Shown: one piece after another, positions 10,537 through 19,114 of the stretch
Layout of the letters: every line of letters begins with the position of its first letter
How positions within the stretch are numbered: position 1 is the stretch's first letter
Assembly: GCF_015714725.1 (NCBI RefSeq)
Contig: NZ_WBKM01000223.1
Location: 1-54,988 of the forward strand
Source of the DNA: Nostoc sp. WHI
GTDB lineage: Bacteria > Cyanobacteriota > Cyanobacteriia > Cyanobacteriales > Nostocaceae
Length of the DNA stretch: 54,988 nt
Reading direction: 5' to 3'
The notes under the pieces: model-generated
Database searches by the model: none
Seen by the model: only the letters and a program-made list of their open reading frames with translations
What the model was told of the DNA's origin: nothing
Translations under genes and position numbers: made by a program

Positions 10537-11448
10537 ATGGCAACTATCGAAATCTTGGGCGTTCCACACGCATACGAGCTAACGGCTCCCACTTCCTGCG
10601 CTCACGCTTTAGTATTTATCCACGGTTGGCTCAATAGTCGTAGATATTGGCAACCTGTGATTTCCCGCCTATCAGATGATGTGCAGTGCTTGTCCTATGA
10701 TTTGCGGGGTTTTGGTGAATCCCAGTCCCAAGTAAAAACCGATTTTAGTCGGGTACAAACGTCTTTGAGCCTAACGCCCATCTCCACTAGTGAGGTTGGG
10801 TCATCTTTCAATTCTCTTTATACTCCTGCTGCCTATGCTCAGGATTTAGCGATTCTCCTAAAACAGTTAAATATTACCAGTGCTTGGCTAATTGGGCACT
10901 CTTTGGGAGGCACGATCGCCCTCTGGGGAGCAGATCAAATACCTGAGTGTGTTAAGGGAGTTATCTGTATCAACGCTGGCGGTGGTATTTACCTCAAAGA
11001 AGCCTTTGAGAAGTTTCGCTCGGCGGGTCAGAAATTTTTGCAAGTCCGGCCGCGCTGGTTGTCCCAAGTGCCTTTGATTGATTTGCTGTTTACTAGAGCC
11101 AGTGTGGCGCGTCCTTTGGAGCGTTATTGGGCGCGTCAGAGGGTAATTGATTTCGTTGTGGCTGACCCAGAAGCGGCGCTGGGAACTCTGTTAGATTCCA
11201 CAACTGAGGAAGAAATCAACCGTTTACCTGAGATAGTATCCCAACTGAAGCAGCCAGTTTATTTTTTGGCTGGTACTGAAGACAAGGTTATGGAACCCAA
11301 ATATGTCCGCCATTTAGCTAGCTTTCACAGATTATTCCAATATTGTGGTGACAATGTTTTGGAAATTCCTGATTGCGGACACTTGGCTATGTTAGAACAG
11401 CCGGATGCGGTTGCTGATTACATCCGGTTGATAGTCAATAGGCAATAG
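10537..11448 (+). CDS. Alpha/beta-fold hydrolase
   Basis: An alpha/beta hydrolase with the complete catalytic triad: nucleophile Ser122 in GHSLGG, acid Asp249 in [10 protein letters not shown], and His282 in PDCGHLAML. The oxyanion-hole region [12 protein letters not shown] is at residues 28-39. The substrate is unknown; esterase, lipase and haloalkane-dehalogenase-like enzymes share the fold. The last codons AAT AGG CAA and the stop TAG are part of a CAATAGG heptamer array that begins at 11436, so the C-terminus (NRQ) is supplied by the repeat. 303 aa. Confidence 0.85.
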   Translation: MATIEILGVPHAYELTAPTSCAHALVFIHGWLNSRRYWQPVISRLSDDVQCLSYDLRGFGESQSQVKTDFSRVQTSLSLTPISTSEVGSSFNSLYTPAAYAQDLAILLKQLNITSAWLIGHSLGGTIALWGADQIPECVKGVICINAGGGIYLKEAFEKFRSAGQKFLQVRPRWLSQVPLIDLLFTRASVARPLERYWARQRVIDFVVADPEAALGTLLDSTTEEEINRLPEIVSQLKQPVYFLAGTEDKVMEPKYVRHLASFHRLFQYCGDNVLEIPDCGHLAMLEQPDAVADYIRLIVNRQ

Positions 11449-11512
11449 GCAATAGGCAATAGGCAATAGGCAATAGGCAATAGGCAATAGGCAATAGGCA
11501 ATAGGCAATAGG
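11436..11512. repeat. Heptanucleotide tandem array (CAATAGG) x 11
   Basis: Eleven perfect head-to-tail copies of CAATAGG (77 bases). Such heptamer arrays (STRR) are a known feature of heterocystous cyanobacteria. This one starts inside the coding sequence of the preceding hydrolase and provides its stop codon (TAG at 11446-11448). Confidence 0.95.
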
Positions 11513-11539
11513 CATGGGGCATTTGCAAATGACAAATGA

Positions 11540-12589
11540 CTACTCAACAGGTTGATACAACTTCATCACCTGGGTAAGGGCTAACCTAGATTCAACGCCT
11601 AGTGTGAGGGGGGATGTATGACCACAGGCTAGATGATCGGCGGCGGCACAGCCGATCATGGCGGCGTTATCGGTACAGAATTTTAGAGGGGGGAATAGGA
11701 CACGGAGGTTATGTTCGATGGCGGCAGCTTGGAGGTTTTTTCTCAAGCCGCTATTGGCGGCTACACCACCACCAACGGCAATTGTGTCTAGCCCATAGTC
11801 AAGGGCACAGGCGATCGCTCTTTTGGTCAGCGATCGCGCTACGGTTTCCTGAAAGCTAGCTGCTACGTCTGCCACTGGTACTTGTCCACCATCTTTCTCT
11901 AACTGCTGCACTAAACGCAATACAGCCGTTTTTAACCCACTAAAACTTGTGTCATAACGATGAAATCCCCCGCCCGGTAGAGAAACTTTTCCTTCTGGTA
12001 GAGCAAAGGCTTGAGGATTTCCCTCTTGTGCTAGCTTGTCAATCGCTGGGCCACCCGGATAACCCAGCTTTAACAATCGCGCCACTTTATCAAAGGCTTC
12101 ACCCGCAGCATCATCACGGGTTTGTCCGAGGGTTTCGTAATTACCACAATCTTTGACATAAATCAAGCTTGTATGTCCGCCTGAAACTAGTAAGCTAAGG
12201 AAAGGGGGGTTTAAAGTTGGTTCGCTCAAGTAAGTTGCGTAAATGTGACCTTCGAGGTGATGAACTCCCAAAAATGTTTTGTTATGTACTATAGCCAGGG
12301 TTTTTGCAGCAGTTAACCCTACCAACAGCGCTCCTACAAGACCAGGTGCACAAGTGGCAGCAATTGCGTCAATTTTCTCCCAGTTTAGTTGGGCTTGCTC
12401 TAGGGCTTGGGCGATCGCAACATTTATCGTTTCCAAGTGCTGGCGGGAAGCTACTTCTGGCACTACACCGCCATACTGTTGATGGACTGGAATTTGTGAG
12501 GCTACGATACTGCTACAAACTTTACGATTGTTAACAATTGCGACAGCAGTTTCATCACAGCTGGTTTCTATTGCTAAAATGGTTGCCAT
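11540..12589 (-). CDS. tsaD: tRNA N6-threonylcarbamoyladenosine synthase TsaD
   Basis: TsaD transfers the threonylcarbamoyl group from the TsaC product to A37 of tRNAs that read ANN codons. Hallmarks are the N-terminus [17 protein letters not shown], the metal-binding HHLEGH (His111 and His115) and VSGGHTSL. The ASKHA-type glycine stretches are in GVAANSGLR, and the conserved [11 protein letters not shown] is near the C-terminus. 349 aa is typical of bacterial TsaD. It is transcribed convergently with the hydrolase gene; the heptamer array lies between the two 3' ends. Confidence 0.96.
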   Translation of the reverse strand: MATILAIETSCDETAVAIVNNRKVCSSIVASQIPVHQQYGGVVPEVASRQHLETINVAIAQALEQAQLNWEKIDAIAATCAPGLVGALLVGLTAAKTLAIVHNKTFLGVHHLEGHIYATYLSEPTLNPPFLSLLVSGGHTSLIYVKDCGNYETLGQTRDDAAGEAFDKVARLLKLGYPGGPAIDKLAQEGNPQAFALPEGKVSLPGGGFHRYDTSFSGLKTAVLRLVQQLEKDGGQVPVADVAASFQETVARSLTKRAIACALDYGLDTIAVGGGVAANSGLRKNLQAAAIEHNLRVLFPPLKFCTDNAAMIGCAAADHLACGHTSPLTLGVESRLALTQVMKLYQPVE

Positions 12590-12917
12590 TTCTTGAGTAC
12601 CGAGAATGAGTGCTAAGTAATGAGTGCTGAGTGCTGAGTAATGAGTCTGGAGTAATAGAGAGAAAATCTTGCTTCTTTACTACCCTACCCTACTACAACA
12701 ATTCTTATAGTCAGCACTCGCTACTCAGCACTCAGCACTAATTACTCGCTACTCAGCACTAATTTTAGTTGAGAAGCTTTAACTTTTATTTACTTAAACT
12801 TTACTCGGTTCCCACCCAAGAGTATGATGACTTCCTAGTTATGCAAATAAACAACTGTACAAGCCGCTTCGTTTTGTACAAAGAACTTTTCGTTTTGTAA
12901 TAAAAGGAAACAACTCT
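12590..12917. promoter_or_regulatory. psaF upstream region with STRR-like repeats and a direct repeat
   Basis: The part near tsaD is made of GAGTGCTGAGTAAT-type short repeats (12605-12650) and their complements ACTCAGCACTAATTACTCGC (12712-12765). These could pair into a long hairpin. Close to psaF, TTCGTTTTGTA occurs twice, at 12868-12878 and 12889-12899, 21 bp apart and ending 18 bp before the ATG. It could be a binding site or 5'-UTR element for light-regulated expression. No standard HLR1 (RpaB) site was confidently identified. Confidence 0.4.
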
Positions 12918-13412
12918 ATGCGTCGATTGTTTGCTTTGATTTTAGCGATTTGTCTTTGGTTCAATTTTGCCTCCCCAGCAAAAGCTTTAGGGGCTAATTT
13001 GACACCGTGCAAGGACAATCCCGCTTTTCAAGAGCTCGCAGCTAATGCCCGTAATACCACTGGTGACCCAGAATCAGGGAGAAAGCGGTTTGAGCGTTAT
13101 TCTCAGGCGCTGTGCGGCCCTGAGGGATACCCCCACTTGATTGTTGATGGTCGTTTAGATCGCGCTGGTGACTTTTTGATCCCTAGCATTCTGTTTCTAT
13201 ATATTGCTGGTTGGATTGGTTGGGTAGGTCGTGCCTATCTACAAGCGATCAAAAAGGAATCTGACACAGAACTAAAAGAAATCCAAATCGATCTTGGTTT
13301 GGCACTACCGATCATGGCGTCAGGCTTTACTTGGCCAGTAGCAGCAATCCAAGAGTTTCTCTCTGGAAAATTAACAGCCAAGGATTCAGAAATCACCGTT
13401 TCACCACGCTAA
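12918..13412 (+). CDS. psaF: Photosystem I reaction centre subunit III (PsaF)
   Basis: PsaF is a membrane subunit of Photosystem I with a lumenal domain; in algae it helps dock plastocyanin or cytochrome c6. The sequence has a cleavable signal ([23 protein letters not shown]). The mature lumenal part has two cysteines (TPCKD and [15 protein letters not shown]). A membrane helix ([20 protein letters not shown]) and a stromal segment with a second hydrophobic stretch follow. 164 aa is normal. The ATG is preceded by AAAAGGAAAC as ribosome site. It is followed 39 bp later by psaJ, as usual in cyanobacteria. Confidence 0.97.
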   Translation: MRRLFALILAICLWFNFASPAKALGANLTPCKDNPAFQELAANARNTTGDPESGRKRFERYSQALCGPEGYPHLIVDGRLDRAGDFLIPSILFLYIAGWIGWVGRAYLQAIKKESDTELKEIQIDLGLALPIMASGFTWPVAAIQEFLSGKLTAKDSEITVSPR

Positions 13413-13451
13413 GTCAGTTTAATTCATTCATTTGTTTTGGAGGCTAAATTC

Positions 13452-13601
13452 ATGGCAGAAAAAGGCGACCAATCAGCTTATTTCATTAAATTCCTTTCCA
13501 CAGCACCCGTGGCAGCTACCATCTGGTTGAGCATCACAGCAGTTCTCTTGATTGAATTCAACATCTTTTTCCCCGACCTACTTTTCCACCCACTACCATA
13601 A
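13452..13601 (+). CDS. psaJ: Photosystem I reaction centre subunit IX (PsaJ)
   Basis: PsaJ is a one-helix Photosystem I subunit next to PsaF. The 49-residue product ([20 protein letters not shown]...[11 protein letters not shown]) has one hydrophobic helix at about residues 18-38 and the conserved ending [16 protein letters not shown] ribosome site sits 10 bases before the ATG. The gene lies 39 bp after psaF, so the two should be co-transcribed. Confidence 0.96.
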   Translation: MAEKGDQSAYFIKFLSTAPVAATIWLSITAVLLIEFNIFFPDLLFHPLP

Positions 13602-13720
13602 GTAGAAAATTGGATTTAGGGCAGTTGAATGTCTTGTTTTTTGCCTAATATTGCGTAGTTGATATATTCAGCCTGGTTAGGCTAAATTATCACCAAAATA
13701 TGCAGCAGAAATAGTTTTTT

Positions 13721-13754
13721 GAAACTCGTGTTCTGTAGACAGAACGCGAGTTTC
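13721..13754 (+). terminator. Strong hairpin after psaJ
   Basis: A 16-bp stem (GAAACTCGTGTTCTGT with complement ACAGAACGCGAGTTTC, one G-T pair) closes a 2-base loop. No long T run follows. It lies between psaJ and psaL and could end or attenuate psaFJ transcription, or protect the mRNA 3' end. Confidence 0.6.
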
Positions 13755-13873
13755 ACAGCTTAAAAACTAGCTAAATTAATTTTTCTAAACTTCCTAAACA
13801 AAAGATATCTTTAGCTACAATTATTATTAATATACAAATGTCACCATTTTAAATTTAGAGGCGAACATAAAAA

Positions 13874-14395
13874 ATGGCACAAGCAGTAGATGCATCAAAA
13901 AATCTCCCCAGCGATCCTAGAAATCGGGAGGTTGTTTTTCCCGCATTTGGTGATCCGCAAATTGGCAACCTAGAAACCCCGATTAATGCTTCTCCCTTAA
14001 GCAGGTGGTTCATTAATAACTTACCCGCTTATCGTCCTGGTATAACTCCTTCTAGACGCGGACTAGAAGTTGGCATGGCTCACGGTTACTTGCTATTTGG
14101 CCCCTTCGCCAAATTAGGCCCCCTGAGGGATACAGCTAACGCTAACTTAGCTGGTTTGTTGGCAGCTATTGGCTTGGTTGTTTTGCTCACCGCTTGTCTG
14201 TCTCTGTATTCCAACAGTAATCCTCCCAAAGCACTTGCTAGTGTTAATGTACCTAACCCTCCAGCAGATGCTTTTAACTCTAAAGAAAGCTGGAATAACT
14301 TTGCCAGTTCTTTCTTGATTGGTGGTATTGGTGGTGCTGTAGTTGCTTACTTTTTGACCAGTAATCTGGGACTAATTCAAGGTTTGTTCGGTTAA
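13874..14395 (+). CDS. psaL: Photosystem I reaction centre subunit XI (PsaL)
   Basis: PsaL holds the Photosystem I trimer or tetramer together. The protein has the conserved N-terminal part (FGDPQIGNLETPINASPL) and SRRGLEVGMAHGYLLFGPFAKLGPLR with a chlorophyll-ligand histidine. Two helical hairpins follow (GLLAAIGLVVLLTACLSLY and FLIGGIGGAVVAYFL). 173 aa is normal. A GAGG ribosome site lies 13 bases before the ATG. It is preceded by a 270-bp gap with its own putative promoter, so it is probably separate from psaFJ. Confidence 0.97.
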   Translation: MAQAVDASKNLPSDPRNREVVFPAFGDPQIGNLETPINASPLSRWFINNLPAYRPGITPSRRGLEVGMAHGYLLFGPFAKLGPLRDTANANLAGLLAAIGLVVLLTACLSLYSNSNPPKALASVNVPNPPADAFNSKESWNNFASSFLIGGIGGAVVAYFLTSNLGLIQGLFG

Positions 14396-14397
14396 TT

Positions 14398-14459
14398 TAG
14401 AAGTTAGGAGTTAGGAGTTAGGAGTTAAAATTCATAACTTTAAACTCTTAACTCCTAAC
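14398..14459. repeat. GTTAGGA heptamer repeats forming a long inverted repeat
   Basis: Copies of GTTAGGA/GAGTTAG (14400-14427) are followed by the complementary TTAACTCCTAAC (14448-14459). The two can pair into a stem between the convergent 3' ends of psaL and gmk. It may serve as a bidirectional terminator. Confidence 0.55.
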
Positions 14460-15059
14460 TTATTTAAACAAAGCTGTTTCAATGTCATTTAAAGCAGTTT
14501 CAAAATCGTCATTAACGATTTGAAGATCAAATTCATCTGCGGCTTTAATTTCTTCTTGGGCACGGCACAGACGACGAGCGATCGCTTCTTCTGAGTCTTG
14601 GGCGCGATCGCGTATCCGTTTTTCTAATTCATCAAAGGAAGGCGGTAAAATAAAAATGCTGAGGACACTAGGGAAGGAAACACGAATTTGTCTTGCCCCC
14701 TCTAGCTCAATTTCCAGCACCACTAACTTACCGGAATGAATTTGGTTAAGCACAGCTTGGCGGGGAGTGCCGTAATAGTTACCAGCAAATTCTGCCCATT
14801 CCAAAAATTCACCTTCAGCGACTAATTGTTTAAATTTACTTTGGCTGATAAAGTAATAATTTTTGCCATCAATTTCTCCTGGACGGGGAGAACGAGTCGT
14901 AGCGGATACGGAATAATACAGTTCTGGATGACGCTGTAATAGCGATCGCATTAAAGTCCCTTTACCGACCCCACTAGGGCCAGTTAAAACAATCAACCTA
15001 CCTAAATGTAAACATTCTTTGCTAGTAGTAATACTCTGGATGGGTAAAACTGGCATCAT
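14460..15059 (-). CDS. gmk: Guanylate kinase
   Basis: Converts GMP + ATP to GDP + ADP in purine nucleotide synthesis. The P-loop is GPSGVGKG. The GMP-binding part has [19 protein letters not shown], and the lid region contains [18 protein letters not shown] chose the ATG at 15059; the frame extends to a TTG at 15083, and a second ATG follows at 15056. About 199 aa, typical. It lies downstream of remA on the same strand, an arrangement shared with Bacillus (remA-gmk). Confidence 0.95.
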   Translation of the reverse strand: MMPVLPIQSITTSKECLHLGRLIVLTGPSGVGKGTLMRSLLQRHPELYYSVSATTRSPRPGEIDGKNYYFISQSKFKQLVAEGEFLEWAEFAGNYYGTPRQAVLNQIHSGKLVVLEIELEGARQIRVSFPSVLSIFILPPSFDELEKRIRDRAQDSEEAIARRLCRAQEEIKAADEFDLQIVNDDFETALNDIETALFK

Positions 15060-15236
15060 CCGTTCAACTTGTGAATCAATCAATAGATATTATTCATTAA
15101 TTTTGTATTCCTGGCCAAGTCTACTATTCTACTATTAACTAAAGAATTTTTAGCAGGGGTCACAGAAAATTTGTCTAATTCACATGGTAGTACTGATCTC
15201 CTGCAAATGAGAGTGGAATTTTTAACCCCCTGCTAA

Positions 15237-15503
15237 TCAATTATCTACAGTCTGATGATCGCGGGAAATCACAAAGCGATTCGCCACCGTTTCCGGCTGA
15301 ATCGCCGACAGAATTACGTGACTGGAATCAGTGATAATTACAGCCCTAGTCCGGCGACCATAAGTTGCGTCAATCAGTTGACCTCTGTCCCGTGCATCGG
15401 TAATAATTCGCTTAATCGGGGCGGACTCTGGACTGACAATGGCAACTACTCGGTTGGCAGACACGATGTTACCAAAGCCGATGTTGATTAACTGAATGTC
15501 CAT
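15237..15503 (-). CDS. RemA-family regulatory protein (DUF370)
   Basis: The protein (88 aa) matches the RemA/DUF370 pattern: [32 protein letters not shown], with the DAR-RG-LIDAT-GR-TRAVI-T stretch in the centre. In Bacillus subtilis RemA is a DNA-binding regulator of matrix genes and forms rings. In cyanobacteria the role is less known. It precedes gmk on the same strand with about 180 bases between the two, a conserved neighbourhood. Confidence 0.88.
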   Translation of the reverse strand: MDIQLINIGFGNIVSANRVVAIVSPESAPIKRIITDARDRGQLIDATYGRRTRAVIITDSSHVILSAIQPETVANRFVISRDHQTVDN

Positions 15504-15756
15504 AAAAAAACTGATGCTAAATGCGGTTTAAGAAGCTTGTAATAAATTTATTTCCATGTTATCTATAAAAAACGGGAGTTACAACGCTTAAATTCACGCC
15601 AGACTTCATTTTTAATTAATGTATGCTTTTTTTAGCTGTATATTGGCTAAATTTCGGGAAAATCTTCCCAAAGGCATAGGCGCAATTCCACTGATCCAAG
15701 CTAACTGAGTGATGTAGATTTATTTTATTTGAAACAAGTATCTGGCTCGGAAATTG

Positions 15757-16782
15757 ATGGAGAGCAAAATTGATTGGAACGGTCTGGCTTTAACCGCGCT
15801 GGCTCAGTACAATGTCAGCGTAGATCAATTGGTGTTCTTAGGTCATGGCGAAAATTTGACGTTTCGCATTCACACTAGGGATGGTGAAAATGGCGCTACA
15901 TCTGGAGACTGTGATCAGGAAGCGTTATTTCTTCTCCGGCTCCATGATCCGATCGCTCGCTTAGGCGATCGCATCTGGCAAGAACGTGCTGTCATTGAGT
16001 CAGAACTCATGTGGCTGACTGCATTGAATGAAGATACTAATTTGGTCATGCCGTACCCTGTGCCGAACCTCAATGGCACTTTTGTCACCTCTATAGCAAT
16101 TGATGACACTGGCGAAACGCTCAATTGTACGTTACTAAATTGGGTCGATGGTTTCCCTCTCAACACTGAACCCACACTGGTACAGGCTTGGCGAGTCGGG
16201 GAACTTATGGCTAGTTTACACCAGCACACCAGCCTTTGGGAGTTGCCTTTGGGCTTCAAACGACCAAAATACGACTGGGAGCAACTACATACCTCATTGA
16301 TGGGGCTGCGATCGCTAGTAAATGCTGGTACAATCTCTTTTGCTGATTTTGCTGTGCTTGAGACTGTGGTGCAACGAATTGGTAATGTGATGACAGCCCT
16401 AGAAAAAACACAGGCTAATTGGGGTTTGATTCACGCAGACCTGAATGAAAAAAATTACATCTTTCACGCAGGTGAAGCACGAGCGATCGACTTTTCTTGT
16501 TGTGGCTTCGGTTACTATCTTTATGACATTGCCTCTACACTCAAACATTTATTTCCCGAAAACCGTAGATCGTTCCTCAATGGCTATCAGAACGTGCGCC
16601 AATTGCCTCATGATTATCAAAATATTTTGGAGGCGTTCTTTATCGGGGCAACAGTAGATAATTTTGCCTTTCTCACATCACAGTCAAATGAACACGATTA
16701 CCTGTTAGAGATTGTACCTTACGTCACTCATAAACTCTGTAACAGATACCTTAGAGGCAAACCGTTCTTGTTCGACTTATAA
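15757..16782 (+). CDS. Aminoglycoside phosphotransferase/HSK2-type kinase
   Basis: A small-molecule kinase of the APH/choline-kinase fold. The N-terminal lobe has the GHGENLTFRIH glycine segment and ALFLLRLHDP with the lysine-equivalent position changed to Arg. The catalytic loop is HADLNEKNYIF (His226, Asp228, Asn233), and the metal-binding aspartate is in AIDFS (Asp245). I count from ATG 15757; a TTG at 15754 also opens the frame. The substrate is unknown; many proteins of this type in cyanobacteria are annotated as phosphotransferase or homoserine-kinase-like. 341 aa, monocistronic. Confidence 0.85.
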   Translation: MESKIDWNGLALTALAQYNVSVDQLVFLGHGENLTFRIHTRDGENGATSGDCDQEALFLLRLHDPIARLGDRIWQERAVIESELMWLTALNEDTNLVMPYPVPNLNGTFVTSIAIDDTGETLNCTLLNWVDGFPLNTEPTLVQAWRVGELMASLHQHTSLWELPLGFKRPKYDWEQLHTSLMGLRSLVNAGTISFADFAVLETVVQRIGNVMTALEKTQANWGLIHADLNEKNYIFHAGEARAIDFSCCGFGYYLYDIASTLKHLFPENRRSFLNGYQNVRQLPHDYQNILEAFFIGATVDNFAFLTSQSNEHDYLLEIVPYVTHKLCNRYLRGKPFLFDL

Positions 16783-17294
16783 GTATCTAACTTGAAGCGG
16801 ATAAATTTTGAGGGATGGGTTTAATATGAATTTGTAATTAAGAAAGTCAGATTTTATTTGGGTAAAGATCCGAGATGCCATTAAGGATGTCTTACGCTTT
16901 GCGAACTAAGCAGTTGCGTATTTAATTTGCATATGGGATGCGGGCAAGATGCCGACACTACAATAATTTACAGATACATCCCTCCGTATTATCTCGTGGT
17001 TTTTTTCAGAAATCAAATATGATTCCTATATAATTACAAGTATTAATACATAGATGATTTTAGTAACTTTGAAATAAGTATTTTTTTATACAAGTTTTTA
17101 CTGAAGAAGTAGACATAAATAACGCTATTAGCTCGTCTTTGTAGCTATTTTACTACTTAATTATATCGAAAAAGGCTAATTCAGTGAAGATTGTGCAAGC
17201 ATTTCCAATGCTACCTTGTTTCTAGAAGTTAAGAATGATTAAATTGAATACGTAGGCGATTACAAATCATCAGTGGAATAGGGGGCTATACAAT
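16783..17294. other. Intergenic region upstream of the PEP-CTERM gene
   Basis: About 510 AT-rich bases. I see a short stretch GGATGCGGGCAAGATGCC of the kind repeated in cyanobacterial spacers, but no gene, clear promoter or hairpin. Confidence 0.35.
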
Positions 17295-17924
17295 ATGAAA
17301 TTTTTCAATAAATCGGTTGTTGTTACTGCGATCGCTTTGGGTTTTGGAGTAATAGGCGCTAGTTCATCTCAAGCCGCTAGTATTAGTCGTCCTGATTTTA
17401 ATGCTGATGCAGTTAATTTTGATTTTGAAAGCACTGCCGGGGGTAGCTTAGTTGCTACTAATGGCAATTTGTCTGTAACAAATGGGGTAGTATTTCCTAT
17501 TGGTTCGGTTGGTTTAGTAAGTGGAAATGCCTATTATGATGGGGCAGACTCATCCATAATCCGCTTTGATTTTTTAAATCCAGTATCTGCGTTTGGTCTT
17601 GATTTTATTGCCAATAATGCTGACATTACTCTTAGCATATTTGACAATGCAGATAATTTAATTAATAGTCTTACTCTGGACTTTACAACATTGCCTGCAT
17701 TACCTTTTCCATCTAGTTTCATTGGTTTAAATGCAGGAAGCAATTCAATTGCCTATGCAACCATTGACACACCTCTTGACGGAAATGAATTATCCGTTGA
17801 TAACCTTATCTATCAATCTACTGCTGTACCTGAACCTGCTTCTATGTTAGGTTTGCTGGGCGTAGGCGCACTTGGTACTATTTCAGGCATCAAACGCAAG
17901 CAAAAGCAAAAAGCTAAAGCTTAA
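17295..17924 (+). CDS. PEP-CTERM sorting-domain protein
   Basis: A secreted protein with an N-terminal signal peptide (MKFFNKSVVVTAIALGFGVIGASSSQA). Its beta-rich middle domain contains FDFESTAGGSL and LDFIANNADITLSIFD. A C-terminal PEP-CTERM anchor follows: VPEPASMLGLLGVGALG (PEP at 179-181), a hydrophobic helix and the basic tail KRKQKQKAKA. Such proteins are processed by exosortase and linked to the cell surface or exopolysaccharide. 209 aa. The central domain function is unknown. Confidence 0.9.
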   Translation: MKFFNKSVVVTAIALGFGVIGASSSQAASISRPDFNADAVNFDFESTAGGSLVATNGNLSVTNGVVFPIGSVGLVSGNAYYDGADSSIIRFDFLNPVSAFGLDFIANNADITLSIFDNADNLINSLTLDFTTLPALPFPSSFIGLNAGSNSIAYATIDTPLDGNELSVDNLIYQSTAVPEPASMLGLLGVGALGTISGIKRKQKQKAKA

Positions 17925-17993
17925 TTACTGAAACCCTTTCTCAGTTATATATGCGAAGACTTGATCTATAGGTTCCAGCGATTTTGATTTGTA

Positions 17994-18024
17994 TCTTATA
18001 CCAGTTACCTTAACTGGTATAAGA
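17994..18024 (+). terminator. Perfect 14-bp hairpin after the PEP-CTERM gene
   Basis: TCTTATACCAGTTA and its exact complement are separated by a 3-base loop (CCT). There is no T run. It lies 70 bases past the stop of the PEP-CTERM gene and 64 bases before the 3' end of the convergent repeat-protein gene, so it may end either transcript. Confidence 0.55.
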
Positions 18025-18087
18025 TGTCAAATGCACCAGCGATCGCTGAGGAAAAACTACTATTCAAATAATCCCCCAGCTTTTAAT

Positions 18088-18681
18088 TTAATTACCTGTG
18101 GCAGGAGTATTGGGCGAACTAGAGCCTGGTTGGGTAGTGCTGCCAGGAGCGCCAGACTCAGATGGGGTAATGGTTCCTGGTGCTGGACTATTTTCAGGAG
18201 CGCCAGACTCAGATGGGGTAATGGTTCCTGGTGCTGGACTGCTTTCAGGAGTGCCAGACTCAGATGGGGTAATGGTTCCTGGTGCTGGAGTTAAGTTGCT
18301 AGGAGTGCCAGACTCAGATGGGGTAACGGTTCCTGGTGCTGGAGTGCTTTCGGGAGTGCCAGATTCAGGTGAGGTGATGGTTCCTGGTGCAGTTGTGCTA
18401 TCAGGAGTGGTGCTACTATCAGGAATGGTTTCTGCTGGTACCGTAGTGCTACTAGGAGCGCTAGGGGTGAGTGCTGTGCCGTTGGGACAGCGGGAGTTAA
18501 GCGGGAAATACTCGCACAGAATTTTCATTCCTTCTGGCGACATCTTAATTTCCGCTGGGGCATTAGTGGAGTCGCTACTGGATTGGGCTATGGGGGATTT
18601 ACTGGATTCGGCTACAGCAATGTTAGCGGAGAGCGCTAAAGATAGAGCTGTACCAATCATGGTCAGAGATTTTCCCATCAT
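18088..18681 (-). CDS. Secreted Pro/Ser/Thr-rich repeat protein
   Basis: The protein starts with a signal peptide (MMGKSLTMIGTALSLALSANIAVA). A short domain with two cysteines follows (MSPEGMKILCEYFPLNSRCPNG). About 100 residues of a 17-residue repeat with consensus PAPGTITPSESGTPESS come next, five to six copies, degenerating at both ends. The DNA repeat of 51 bases is nearly perfect around 18139-18290. No catalytic domain is visible; a cell-wall or periplasmic spacer role is an inference. The opposite strand also shows a long frame, which is only the shadow of the repeat. Confidence 0.75.
   Translation of the reverse strand: MMGKSLTMIGTALSLALSANIAVAESSKSPIAQSSSDSTNAPAEIKMSPEGMKILCEYFPLNSRCPNGTALTPSAPSSTTVPAETIPDSSTTPDSTTAPGTITSPESGTPESTPAPGTVTPSESGTPSNLTPAPGTITPSESGTPESSPAPGTITPSESGAPENSPAPGTITPSESGAPGSTTQPGSSSPNTPATGN
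18139..18360. repeat. 51-bp tandem repeat within the secreted repeat protein
   Basis: Direct repeats of 51 bases, each starting GGAGCGCCAGACTCAGATGG or a close variant. Five units are visible, most conserved in the first three. They encode the 17-residue Pro/Ser/Thr repeat on the minus strand. Confidence 0.85.
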
Positions 18682-19114
18682 TCTAAAATTAACCTAAACG
18701 GAACACTCGGTCTATTAAAACAGACAATAAGATTTAGAAAATCTTCCTAAATGAAGATGTTTAAATTTGTTTCGGAATATGTGGATATGTGAAAGCAGTA
18801 AAAATTACATCTGTTGTTTATTGACAATTAGTGTTCAAAAGTACAAGATCAAAAATCTTACTTGTAGTTATTGAACTACTAATAGTGTTAGATAGAATAA
18901 GCCTTAGAGAATGGACACAAAATTCTTGTCTCTGTAAAAAAGTGACAAAAATCACAAATTGATTCTTTTTATCCCGTAACAAATAAGTATAAATTAAGTA
19001 AAAAAGTTCCGTATAGCTAATTTATGCTTTGGCTTACAAGTAAAATGATGAAAGACTAACATCTAAATTCTAATTCGCTCAATTCTTCACTAAAAACTGT
19101 GATATGAATAGCCG
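18682..19114. other. Intergenic promoter region between divergent genes
   Basis: About 430 bases, AT-rich, separate the divergently transcribed repeat-protein and FHA-PBP genes and so must hold both promoters. I can see no clear operator, terminator or small gene. Confidence 0.35.

Noticed and set aside
12786..12806. TTTACTTAAACTTTACTC before psaF as a possible HLR1 (RpaB) site
   Set aside because: The two half-sites deviate in sequence and in spacing by one base from the consensus I know, so I do not list it as a site.
18098..18697. Plus-strand frame of 199 codons (repeats of GAPDSDGVMVPGAG)
   Set aside because: The minus-strand frame has a proper signal peptide, start and a two-cysteine domain; the plus frame is the reverse reading of the same repeat.
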